From positions 34,061,627 through 34,125,626 of the forward strand of contig OX328097.1 in NCBI GenBank assembly GCA_946811185.2: 64,000 nt of DNA, given 5' to 3'. This document shows, in pieces, positions 7,687 through 18,866 of this stretch. Each line of letters opens with the position of its first letter. The first letter of the stretch is position 1. Source of the DNA: Hippopus hippopus. Taxonomy: Eukaryota; Mollusca; Bivalvia; Cardiida; Cardiidae. Below the pieces are notes generated by a model, which ran no database searches, was not told where the DNA came from, and was given only the letters and a program-made list of their open reading frames with translations. Position numbers and translations under genes: made by a program.

Positions 7687-8370
7687 CAAGAGCCAGAGAG
7701 CAAGACAGAGAGCCTGACAGATAGAGCCTGAGAGAGGCAGAGACAGAGCCTGAGAGAGGTAGAGAGATAGAGCCAGAGAGAGGCAGAGAGCGAGAAAGAT
7801 TGAGCCAGAGAGAGGCAGAGGGAGGCTGAGAAAGAGAAAGATAAAGCAAGAGAGAGGGAGAGGAGAGAAATACAGATGGCAAGAGAAAAAGATAGAGAGA
7901 CAGAGAGAGTGAGAGAGAGACAGACAGAGAGAGGAAGGAGGGAGGGAGTGAGATCAAAAGAAAAAAGGAGTCAGGAAAGGAGAAGAAATGGGTTAGACAG
8001 AATTAGAAACAGACAGACAAAAAGATAGAGAGATGGAGACAGAGAAAGAAAATGTTAGAAAGAGACAGAGAAAGAGAGACCGAGATAGTGAGAAAGAGAT
8101 ATGAAAGGAAAGAATGAGTGAATGACTGAGATTTAAAGGGAAGAGAGATAGAGAGACAGCTTCAGAAAGAGGGATAGACAGAATGACAGACAGTGACAAA
8201 GTAAGGAAGAGAGTGAGACAGGAAAAGGGAGAGACAGCCAGAGAGAATGATACTAAGAGAGAGAGGCACATAGAGAGGGTGAGAGAGAGAAAGATAGAAA
8301 AAGAGAGTAAGAGAGAGTAAAAAAGTAGGACAGAGAGAAAGAGCGATAGAGTAAAAGAGAGAGAGAGGAC
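7642..8370. repeat. GA-rich purine tract (about 729 bp)
   Basis: Plus strand dominated by G and A with scattered C and T (AGAGACAG, AGAGATAG and GAGAGCCAG phrases). The longest uninterrupted purine run is 7645-7686, 42 bases in this copy. After the AAA at 7659-7661 there are 12 AG repeats here and 8, 11, 8, 8, 10 and 11 in copies 2-7. The long Ser/Leu-rich reading frames on the minus strand (e.g. 7993-8499) and Arg/Glu-rich ones on the plus strand arise because GA repeats contain no stop codons; they are not called as genes. Confidence 0.93.
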
Positions 8371-8379
8371 AAACAGTTT

Positions 8380-9854
8380 TGGGATAAAACTTATTGTCAA
8401 AGAATAGAAAGGGCACATTTGAAACGCCAGAAAAACAAGAGTAAGGAAATAGCACCAGGGTTCAATGGTATTCGACATCGACTGATTGCTTAATTCCATA
8501 GACTTAGGTCAAGAGCTCTAGGATTTCGGAAACAGTTCACAAAGTGGGGAAAAATTGCACAGACCTAGTGCACAAGCTAATCGACTGAAGGTAAATCAAA
8601 AGTTTGGGCACAGTTGTAAATAGAGAGGTTACATCAGTAGAACGTAAAGAAAATATTGATCACATACTGTGGATACAGGCACGCGGCATAAGGTTGACAT
8701 AAGGGTAGAGACACATTTTCAGGGTTTGTGCATACTTAAGGGTGCAAAGTCACAGTCAAAGAGTGCGGAGAAGGGAAAATGGGAACATCTCACTGAGTGA
8801 TGGTGAAAGATGACAGGCTGGGAGTAAAATCACAGTTTTATGGCCTGAGGATACATCTCACTGACTAAGAGAAGGATCTCAATTCCTTAGAAGACTTGAC
8901 ACAGAATGTGGGAATATCCTATGGACAGAGGGCACATCTTACAAACCTTGAGTACATCAGACGGGCATGGGGTATAGTCTTTCAGAAAACGGGTAAATCT
9001 AAAGTTAGAACACAGTTCTCGGGCCTCAGGGCACAGTTACTCGCTGAGGGTACATCTCACAGATTTAGGATACATCTCGCGGACTGATGGTATGGGCAAA
9101 CAGGGCAAAGGATAGCATTCGAGTGAGGTCAGTGGTTCAGTGCCTGAGGGTACATCCAACTGGCTATAGGTACGAGTTTACAGTCTAAGAGGAAATGAAA
9201 AGCAATGAGGGAACATTTCACGAACAGGAGATACAATCTTAAGAACTTGGTGTAATGGCTTGAGGTTTGAGTTAAAGACTATGGATATGATAGCACAGAC
9301 TGCGGGTACAAGCTGAGGAATCCGGGCGATCACATTAATGTAGATATACAGTTTCAGCGCCTAATGGTAATTTCCAACAATCAAGGGTTCAATTTTAAAG
9401 GCATACATGTAAATCAAAAGAAACGAAGAAACCTTTCTCGGATTGGAGGTACATCTCATGGACTAAGCTTCATCGAACAGACTGAGGGTAAGAGCTAACG
9501 GCATTCAGTTAAAATCAAAGTAAATACCAGATCCTGGGCATCCATTTCCATTTCACCAACCAAGAGAACATCTTATGGAGAGAGGAAAACATATGGTTGA
9601 ATAACGGTAAATCATACTGGAAAGTTCTTTTAGGGGGAATGGCTGATCTCATGGACTGAGAGTACAGGGTAATCAACTGAAGGAAAAAGGACTTGGCTAA
9701 ATATCAAGCATTTGTTGACTCCTCTCAGGGGCTTAGGGTACATCGCACGGACTGAGGGTACTAACTGACCGAGAGCTAGCTAAACGAAAGTAAAGACAAT
9801 GATACTGACTAAACACCCACTATCTTTAACTGAAAGTATTTCAAACGTTTCAAA
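8380..9854. repeat. Decayed minisatellite, copy 2
   Basis: Same as 1-1475 at +8379; I saw no difference that alters its structure. Confidence 0.7.
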
Positions 9855-9871
9855 AGGTATAGATATTTCGC

Positions 9872-10477
9872 GATTCAAATCAGTTCCCTTTCTTTTATTA
9901 ATCTAAATACCTTTCACAGCATTTCCAAATCAACACTCTAATGACGTTTAACTCCAAAGATGATTAAACAGCAATTCGGTCCGTATTGCACGGAACTCGA
10001 GACAGGCTTTAGCTGGTTTGAATCCCCTGCTCGGCCATTCCTTTCCGAGAGTTGATGATGCTCATTGCGACACGATTAATTCTTCTCTAACCTCTGAGCA
10101 GCAGTTTTGACAATAGTTATGTGGAAAAGCAGTCGGTGGCTTTGGAAGAATATCGTGCAAAGTACTGGTTACAGAAACTCCAGGAAAACATGGGTAAGTG
10201 TACTGGCCGCCGTAATATAACTCAAATATTGTTGAAAATGGTGTTAAACACATACAGTCAATCAACCACGTAATTAATCAATCAATCGTAAAAGACTAGT
10301 TCGGTAGCTCAGTCGTTAACCTACAGGTCTAGAGACAAGGGGGGGTCGCCAATCCCTAGCTCAGAAGATTCTTTTCCCAAATCTGATGATAGTAATTGCG
10401 ATTCTTCTCTCTCAATGCTGTTCATTGTTTCAACGATGAGTATGTGGAAAAGAAGCCAGTGGCTAAAATATTAATTC
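9872..10477 (+). mobile_element. Left SINE block (SINE-A1 and truncated SINE-B1), copy 2
   Basis: Equivalent of 1493-2098. SINE-A1 at 9970-10287, SINE-B1 at 10298-10477. Confidence 0.73.
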
Positions 10478-10495
10478 TGATATTTACCCTCTGAA

Positions 10496-13400
10496 CACTT
10501 TTTAACGCATGCCTATTAAAATCTAGCACGGTATAGATATTTCGCTTTCTGTCATTATTGTTTACAAATTTAACAATTTCTTCATCCACAATACAACCCT
10601 TCCACTATAAAGTAAAAATATCAAAATCGAAAGCTCTCTCAAACTCGCTCTCTCACAAACTCTCAGTCTCTGTCTCTCTGCCCCTCTGTCTCTGTCTCTC
10701 TCTTAAAATCCAGAGGCTCCGTCAGTAACATTCCGGACGTAAAACTCTCGGGTCGATGGTTCGACTCCCTACCTAAGGCTGTTCCAATTTCTTTTTAAGA
10801 TCTTTTTTTATATGTTCCATGCGACAGGATTCATTCTTTTCTTATCGCCGATCAACGTTTCGACTTGTTTATGTGGGAAAGCAGACAGTGGTTTAAAATC
10901 GTGCACTGGCTGCCGCCATGTAACTGAAATATTGTTGAAAACGCTGTTAAACACATGCAATCAATCAATCAGATCAGTTCCCTTTCTTTTATTTATCTGA
11001 AATATTTCACAGCATTTCCAAATGAACACTTTATCTTCACGTTTAACTCCAAAGATGATTAAACAGCAACTCGGTCCGTATTGTACGGAACTTGAGACAC
11101 GGGTTAGCTGGTTTGAATCCCCTGCTCGGCCATTCCTTTCCAAGAGTTGATGATCACTTTTTAAACGCATGCCTTTTTAAATCTAGCACGGTATAGATAT
11201 TTCACTTTTCCGTCATTATTCTTTACAAATTTAACAATTTCTTCATGCACAATACAACCCTTCCACTATAAAGTAAAGATGTCAAAATCAAAAGCTCTCT
11301 CAAACTCGCTCTCTTACAAACTCTCAGTCTCTCTGCTTCTCTCTCTCAAAATCCAGAGGCTCCGTCAGTAACATTCCGGACATAAAACTCTCCGGTCGAT
11401 GGTTCGACTCCCTACCTAAAGCTGTTCCAATTTCTTTTTAAGATCTTTTTTTATATGTTCAATGCGACAGGATTCATTCTTTTCTTAGCGCCGATCAACG
11501 TTTCGACTTATGTGGGAAAGCAGACTGGTTTAAAATCGTGCACTGGCCGCCGCGATATAACTGAAATAATGTTGAAAATGGTGTTAAAAACATGCAATCA
11601 ATCAATCAGATCAGTTCCCCTTCTTTTATTTAACTCCAAAGATGATTAAACAGCAATTCAGTCCGTATTGCACCGAACTTGAGACATGGGTAAGCTGGTT
11701 TGCATCCCCTGCTCGGCCATTCCTTTCCGAGAGTTGATGATCACCTTTTAACGCATGCCTTTTAAAATCTAGCACGGTATAGATATTTCGCTTTTCCGTC
11801 ATTATTGTTTACAAATTTAACAATTTCTTCATCCACAATACAACCCTTCCACTATAAAGTAAAAATGTCAAAATCAAAAGCTCTCTCAAACTCACTCTCT
11901 CACAAACTCTCAGTCTCTTTCTCTCTGCCTCTGTCTCTCTCTCTCTTAAAATCCAGAGGCTCCGTCAGTAACATTCCGGACGTAAAACTCGGGTCGATGG
12001 TTCGACTCCCTATCTAAAGCTGTTCCAATTTCTTTTTAAGATCTTTTTTTATATGTTCCATGCGACAGGATTCATTCTTTTCTTATTGCCGATCAACATT
12101 TTGACTTGTTTATGTGGGAAAGCAGACAGTGGTTTGAATTCGTGCACTGGCCGCCGCCATGTAACTGAAATATTGTTGAAAAACGCTGTTAAACACATGC
12201 AATCAATCAATCAGATCAGTTCCCCTTCTTTTATTTATCTGAAATATTTCACAGCATTTCCAAATGAACACTTTATCTTCACGTTTAACTCCAAAGATGA
12301 TTAAACAGCAACTTGGTCCGTATTGCACGGAACTTAAGACACGGGTTAGCTGGTTTGAATCCCCTGCTCGGCTATTCCTTTCCAAGAGTTGATGATCACT
12401 TTTTAACGCATGCTTTTTAAAATCTACCACGGTATAGATATTTCGCTTTTCCGTCCAATTCTTTACAAATTTCACAATTTCTTCATCCACAATACAACCC
12501 TTCCACTATAAAGTAAAAATGTCAAAATCAAAAGCTCTCTCAAACTCGCTCTCTCACAAACTCTCAGTCTCTGTCTCTCTGCTTCTCTGTCTCTCTCCTA
12601 AAATCCAGAGGCTCTGTCAGTAACATTCCGGACGTAAAACTCTCCGGTCGATGGTTTGACTCCCTACCTAAAGCTGTTCCAATTTCTTTTTAAGATCTTT
12701 TTTTATATGTTCAATGCGACAGGATTCATTCTTTTCTTATCGCCGATCAACGTTCCGACATGTTTATCTGGGAAAGCAGACAGTGGTTTAAAATCGTGCA
12801 CTGGCCGCCGCGATATATCTGAAATAATGTTGAAAACGGTGTTAAAAACATGCAATCAATCAATCAGATCAGTTCCCCTTCTTTTATTTAACTCCAAAGA
12901 TGATTAAACAGCAATTCCGTCCGTATTGCACGGAACTTGAGACATGGGTCAGCTGGTTTGGATCTTCTGCTCGGCCATTCCTTTCCGAGAGTTGATGATC
13001 ACTTTTTAACGCATGCCTTTTCAAATCTAGCACGGTATAGATATTTCGCTTTTCCGTCATTATTCTTTACAAATTTAACAATTTCTTCATCCACAATACA
13101 ACCCTTCCACTATAAAGTAAAAAGGTCAAAATCAAAAGCTCTCTCAAACTCGCTCTCTCACAAACTCTCAGTCTCTGTCTCTCTGCCTCTCTCTTAAAAT
13201 CCAGAGGCTCTGTCAGTAACATTCCGGACGTAAAACTCTCGGGTCGATGGTTCGACTCCCTATCTAAAGCTGTTCCAATTTCTTTTTAAGATCTTTTTTT
13301 ATATGTTCCATGCGACAGGATTCATTCTTTTCTTATCGCAGATCAACATTTTGACTTGTTTATGTGGGAAAGCAGACAGTGGTTTGAATTCGTGCACTGG

Positions 13401-14671
13401 CCGCCGCCATGTAACTGAAATATTGTTGAAAAACGGTGTTAAACACATGCAATCAATCAATCAGATCAGTTCCCCTTCTTTTATTTAACTCCAAAGATGA
13501 TTAAACAGCAATTCAGTCCATATTGCACGGAACTTGAGACATGGGTCAGCTGGTTTGGATCCCCTGCTCGGCCATTCCTTTCCGAGAGTTGATGATCACT
13601 TTTTAACGCATGCCTTTTCAAATCTAGCATGGTATAGATATTTCGCTTTTCCGTCATTATTGTTTACAAATTTAACAATTTCTTCATCCACAATACAACC
13701 CTTCCACTATAAAGCAAAAATGTCAAAATCAAAAGCTCTCTCAAACTTGCTCTCTCACAAACTCTCAGTCTCTGTCTCTCTGCCTCTCTCTCTCTTAAAA
13801 TCCAGAGGCTCCGTCAGTAACATTCCGGACGTAAAACTCTTGGGTCGATGGTTCGACTCCCTACCTAAAGTTGTTCCAATTTCTTTTTAAGATCTTTTTT
13901 TATATGTTCAATGCGACAGGATTCATTCTTTTCTTATCGCCGATCAACATTTTGACTTGTTTATGTGGGAAAGCAGACAGTGGTTTAAAATCATGCACTG
14001 GCCGCCGCGATATAACTGAAATATTGTTGAAAACGGTGTTAAAAACATGCAATCAATCAATCAGATCAGTTCCCCTTCTTTTATTTAACTCCAAAGATGA
14101 TTAAACAGCAATTCGGTCCGTATTGCACGGAACTTGAGACATGGCTAGCTGGTTTGGACCCCCTGCTCGGCCATTCCTTTCCGAGAGTTGATGATCACTT
14201 TTTAACGCATGCCTATTAAAATCTAGCATGTTATAGATATTTCGCTTTTCCGTCATTATTCTTTACAAATTTAACAATTTTTTCATCGATAATGCAACCC
14301 TTCCACTATAAAGTAAAAGTGTTGAAATCAAAAGCGCGTTCAAACTAGCTCTCTCACAAACTCTCTCTGTCTCCCTCTCTCTGTCTCTCTCTCTCTTTGA
14401 AAATCCAGAGGCTCCGTCGGTAACATTCAGGACGAAAAAAATTCGGGTCAATGGTTCGACTCCCTACCTAAAGCTGTTACAATTTCTTTTTAACATCTTT
14501 TTTTATATGTTCAGTGAGACAGAATTCATTCTTATCGCCGATCTACGGTTCGACTTGTTTATGTGGGAAAGCAGACAGTGGTTTAAAAAAGACAATGTGC
14601 AAAGTACTGGTAAAAGAAACTTCAATAAAGCATGGGTTGATGCATTGACCGCCGGGACATTACGAAATTAA
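10496..14671 (+). repeat. Inner monomer array M1-M7, copy 2
   Basis: Monomers start at 10496, 11155, 11742, 12397, 13000, 13597 and 14196. Copy-specific changes are at 11918 (CT tract of M3) and 13124 (M5). B boxes as in copy 1. Confidence 0.9.
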
Positions 14672-15585
14672 TGATGAAGTTGGCTTTAAAACACCAAGAA
14701 AACAAACACACCTATCACCACCAATAAATCCGGTATCAGCAATACCACGCTCACTACCAACTCAACCATCAAAACTACCACCATCATTATTATAATCATC
14801 ATCATCATCATCAAAGCAATGATTAAAAAGCATTAAAAACTCCATAGCTTTGTGTTAAGTTCTAGCAAACTCTAAAAGAGTTCAGGAAAAAAACTTTCTC
14901 GATTCAAATCAGTTCCCTTTCTTTGATTAATCTGAAAATCTTTCACAGCATTTCCAAATCGACACTTTATCTTCACGTTTGACTCCAGAGATGATTGAAC
15001 AGCAATTCGGTCGGTAGCGTACAGAACTTGAGACATGGGTTAGCTGGTTTGAATCCCCTGCTCGGTCATTTCTCTCCGAGGTTTGATGATATTCATTGCG
15101 ACAGGATTAATTCTTCTCTAACCTCTCAAAAGCAGTTTTGACAATAGTTATGTGGAAAGGCTGTCAGTGGCTTGGGGAGAATACCGTGCAAAGGACTGGT
15201 AACTTTAACTTCAGAAAAGTATGGGTAGGTGCACTGGACGCCGCGATATAACTGAAATGTTGTTAAAAACGGTGTTAAACACATACAATCAATCAATCGA
15301 TAATGACGATTTCGGTAGCTTAGTCGTTTTTGAGACAAGGGGGTCGCCAATCCCCAGCTCGGAAAATTACTTTCCCAGGTTTGATGATAGTCACTGCAGA
15401 AGGATTCATTCTTCTCTCTTACTGCTGGTCATTGTTTCGACGATGGTTATGTGGAAAAGAAGCCAGTGCTAGAGTATAAACTACAGGTTTAAGAACCCCA
15501 GGAATGCATGGACAGACGCACTGGCCGCCTTAATATAACTGACATAATATTGAATACGGTGTGAAACACCATTCACACATGCAAT
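14672..15585 (+). mobile_element. Triplet spacer and right SINE block, copy 2
   Basis: Spacer 14672-14900, then left arm, SINE-A2 (14993-15299) and SINE-B2 (15309-15585). It has the G form in the SINE-A2 head, at 15019. Confidence 0.75.
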
Positions 15586-16020
15586 ATCGCAAATGATCAT
15601 GCGTTATCATTTGATATTAAACAAGTTGCATTTAATCATATGGTGCGAACTTTTGTTTATTCGGCATGTTAAAAATTAAAAGCTGAGGTCGATACAGCAT
15701 TGAGAGTGATCGTGTGTATTAATGCACAGGGCGATTTGATAACTGTATGATCTAACCAGTACGTTTCAGTTGTGTCATTTAGCAGTAAAAGACCTATTTC
15801 AGAATTGTAATTAGTTAATGATCTACATCTATTTCAAAGCATTCAACATTCAAACTTACGGTCTGAGGGAACCTACTAACAAACGATACTTCATACAGGC
15901 AGAGGGTATAAAGGACTGAAGGAAGATAAATCTAAAGTTTTGGAGGAAAAGAGAAAAACCCTGCAGCCTGTGAACTTGAGGAAACCAATAGGAAGAGGTA
16001 AGCTATGATATCTGGTTAGT
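15586..16020. other. Unique spacer and minisatellite remnant, copy 2
   Basis: Equivalent of 7207-7641. No gene seen. Confidence 0.6.
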
Positions 16021-16023
16021 GAC

Positions 16024-16057
<34 letters not shown>

Positions 16058-16741
16058 CAAGAGCCAGAGAGCAAGACAGAGAGCCTGACAGATAGAGCCT
16101 GAGAGAGGCAGAGACAGAGCCTGAGAGAGGTAGAGAGATAGAGCCAGAGAGAGGCAGAGAGCGAGAAAGATTGAGCCAGAGAGAGGCAGAGGGAGGCTGA
16201 GAAAGAGAAAGATAAAGCAAGAGAGAGGGAGAGGAGAGAAATACAGATGGCAAGAGAAAAAGATAGAGAGACAGAGAGAGTGAGAGAGAGACAGACAGAG
16301 AGAGGAAGGAGGGAGGGAGTGAGATCAAAAGAAAAAAGGAGTCAGGAAAGGAGAAGAAATGGGTTAGACAGAATTAGAAACAGACAGACAAAAAGATAGA
16401 GAGATGGAGACAGAGAAAGAAAATGTTAGAAAGAGACAGAGAAAGAGAGACCGAGATAGTGAGAAAGAGATATGAAAGGAAAGAATGAGTGAATGACTGA
16501 GATTTAAAGGGAAGAGAGATAGAGAGACAGCTTCAGAAAGAGGGATAGACAGAATGACAGACAGTGACAAAGTAAGGAAGAGAGTGAGACAGGAAAAGGG
16601 AGAGACAGCCAGAGAGAATGATACTAAGAGAGAGAGGCACATAGAGAGGGTGAGAGAGAGAAAGATAGAAAAAGAGAGTAAGAGAGAGAAAAAAAGTAGG
16701 ACAGAGAGAAAGAGCGATAGAGTAAAAGAGAGAGAGAGGAC
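16021..16741. repeat. GA-rich tract, copy 2
   Basis: AG run of 8 after AAA at 16038-16040. The tract is otherwise as in copy 1 except A where copy 1 has T at 8318. Confidence 0.93.
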
Positions 16742-16750
16742 AAACAGTTT

Positions 16751-18225
16751 TGGGATAAAACTTATTGTCAAAGAATAGAAAGGGCACATTTGAAACGCCA
16801 GAAAAACAAGAGTAAGGAAATAGCACCAGGGTTCAATGGTATTCGACATCGACTGATTGCTTAATTCCATAGACTTAGGTCAAGAGCTCTAGGATTTCGG
16901 AAACAGTTCACAAAGTGGGGAAAAATTGCACAGACCTAGTGCACAAGCTAATCGACTGAAGGTAAATCAAAAGTTTGGGCACAGTTGTAAATAGAGAGGT
17001 TACATCAGTAGAACGTAAAGAAAATATTGATCACATACTGTGGATACAGGCACGCGGCATAAGGTTGACATAAGGGTAGAGACACATTTTCAGGGTTTGT
17101 GCATACTTAAGGGTGCAAAGTCACAGTCAAAGAGTGCGGAGAAGGGAAAATGGGAACATCTCACTGAGTGATGGTGAAAGATGACAGGCTGGGAGTAAAA
17201 TCACAGTTTTATGGCCTGAGGATACATCTCACTGACTAAGAGAAGGATCTCAATTCCTTAGAAGACTTGACACAGAATGTGGGAATATCCTATGGACAGA
17301 GGGCACATCTTACAAACCTTGAGTACATCAGACGGGCATGGGGTATAGTCTTTCAGAAAACGGGTAAATCTAAAGTTAGAACACAGTTCTCGGGCCTCAG
17401 GGCACAGTTACTCGCTGAGGGTACATCTCACAGATTTAGGATACATCTCGCGGACTGATGGTATGGGCAAACAGGGCAAAGGATAGCATTCGAGTGAGGT
17501 CAGTGGTTCAGTGCCTGAGGGTACATCCAACTGGCTATAGGTACGAGTTTACAGTCTAAGAGGAAATGAAAAGCAATGAGGGAACATTTCACGAACAGGA
17601 GATACAATCTTAAGAACTTGGTGTAATGGCTTGAGGTTTGAGTTAAAGACTATGGATATGATAGCACAGACTGCGGGTACAAGCTGAGGAATCCGGGCGA
17701 TCACATTAATGTAGATATACAGTTTCAGCGCCTAATGGTAATTTCCAACAATCAAGGGTTCAATTTTAAAGGCATACATGTAAATCAAAAGAAACGAAGA
17801 AACCTTTCTCGGATTGGAGGTACATCTCATGGACTAAGCTTCATCGAACAGACTGAGGGTAAGAGCTAACGGCATTCAGTTAAAATCAAAGTAAATACCA
17901 GATCCTGGGCATCCATTTCCATTTCACCAACCAAGAGAACATCTTATGGAGAGAGGAAAACATATGGTTGAATAACGGTAAATCATACTGGAAAGTTCTT
18001 TTAGGGGGAATGGCTGATCTCATGGACTGAGAGTACAGGGTAATCAACTGAAGGAAAAAGGACTTGGCTAAATATCAAGCATTTGTTGACTCCTCTCAGG
18101 GGCTTAGGGTACATCGCACGGACTGAGGGTACTAACTGACCGAGAGCTAGCTAAACGAAAGTAAAGACAATGATACTGACTAAACACCCACTATCTTTAA
18201 CTGAAAGTATTTCAAACGTTTCAAA
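16751..18225. repeat. Decayed minisatellite, copy 3
   Basis: Equivalent of 1-1475; keeps the C form at 17370 (C620 in copy 1), the last copy to do so. Confidence 0.7.
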
Positions 18226-18242
18226 AGGTATAGATATTTCGC

Positions 18243-18848
18243 GATTCAAATCAGTTCCCTTTCTTTTATTAATCTAAATACCTTTCACAGCATTTCCAAA
18301 TCAACACTCTAATGACGTTTAACTCCAAAGATGATTAAACAGCAATTCGGTCCGTATTGCACGGAACTCGAGACAGGCTTTAGCTGGTTTGAATCCCCTG
18401 CTCGGCCATTCCTTTCCGAGAGTTGATGATGCTCATTGCGACACGATTAATTCTTCTCTAACCTCTGAGCAGCAGTTTTGACAATAGTTATGTGGAAAAG
18501 CAGTCGGTGGCTTTGGAAGAATATCGTGCAAAGTACTGGTTACAGAAACTCCAGGAAAACATGGGTAAGTGTACTGGCCGCCGTAATATAACTCAAATAT
18601 TGTTGAAAATGGTGTTAAACACATACAGTCAATCAACCACGTAATTAATCAATCAATCGTAAAAGACTAGTTCGGTAGCTCAGTCGTTAACCTACAGGTC
18701 TAGAGACAAGGGGGGGTCGCCAATCCCTAGCTCAGAAGATTCTTTTCCCAAATCTGATGATAGTAATTGCGATTCTTCTCTCTCAATGCTGTTCATTGTT
18801 TCAACGATGAGTATGTGGAAAAGAAGCCAGTGGCTAAAATATTAATTC
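18243..18848 (+). mobile_element. Left SINE block, copy 3
   Basis: SINE-A1 at 18341-18658 and truncated SINE-B1 at 18669-18848. No notable change. Confidence 0.73.
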
Positions 18849-18866
18849 TGATATTTACCCTCTGAA

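Larger units (their letters stand above)
1..8379. repeat. Macrosatellite unit, copy 1 (8379 bp)
   Basis: First complete copy of the tandem unit; base 1 recurs at 8380 and the sequence then repeats almost base for base. Sub-segments are annotated separately for this copy and serve as the reference for the others. It has the longest AG run of the seven copies (12 AG after the AAA at 7659-7661). Private variant seen: T at 8318 where the other copies have A. With copies 2 and 3 it shares C620, C2304 and C3366, where copies 4-8 have T. No flanking single-copy DNA is visible to the left, so the start is only a phase choice. Confidence 0.97.
8380..16750. repeat. Macrosatellite unit, copy 2 (8371 bp)
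   Basis: Second copy. It is colinear with copy 1 at +8379 up to the GA tract. The only length change is eight bases fewer in the AG run (8 AG instead of 12). Private substitutions seen: T at 11918 in the CT tract of monomer 3, and G at 13124 in monomer 5, where the other copies read ATG. Confidence 0.97.

Noticed and set aside
7993..8499. 168-residue minus-strand ORF rich in Ser, Leu and Phe, open in all seven complete copies
   Set aside because: It is the complement of the GA-rich tract, whose dinucleotide repeat cannot form stop codons. The composition is explained by CTCT codons, the companion frame changes with repeat length, and copy-to-copy conservation merely follows from unit homogeneity.
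16554..16778. 74-residue plus-strand Arg/Glu/Lys-rich ORF in copies 2-7
   Set aside because: Translation of the GA tract; absent from copy 1 because of a single T at 8318. No sign of coding constraint.
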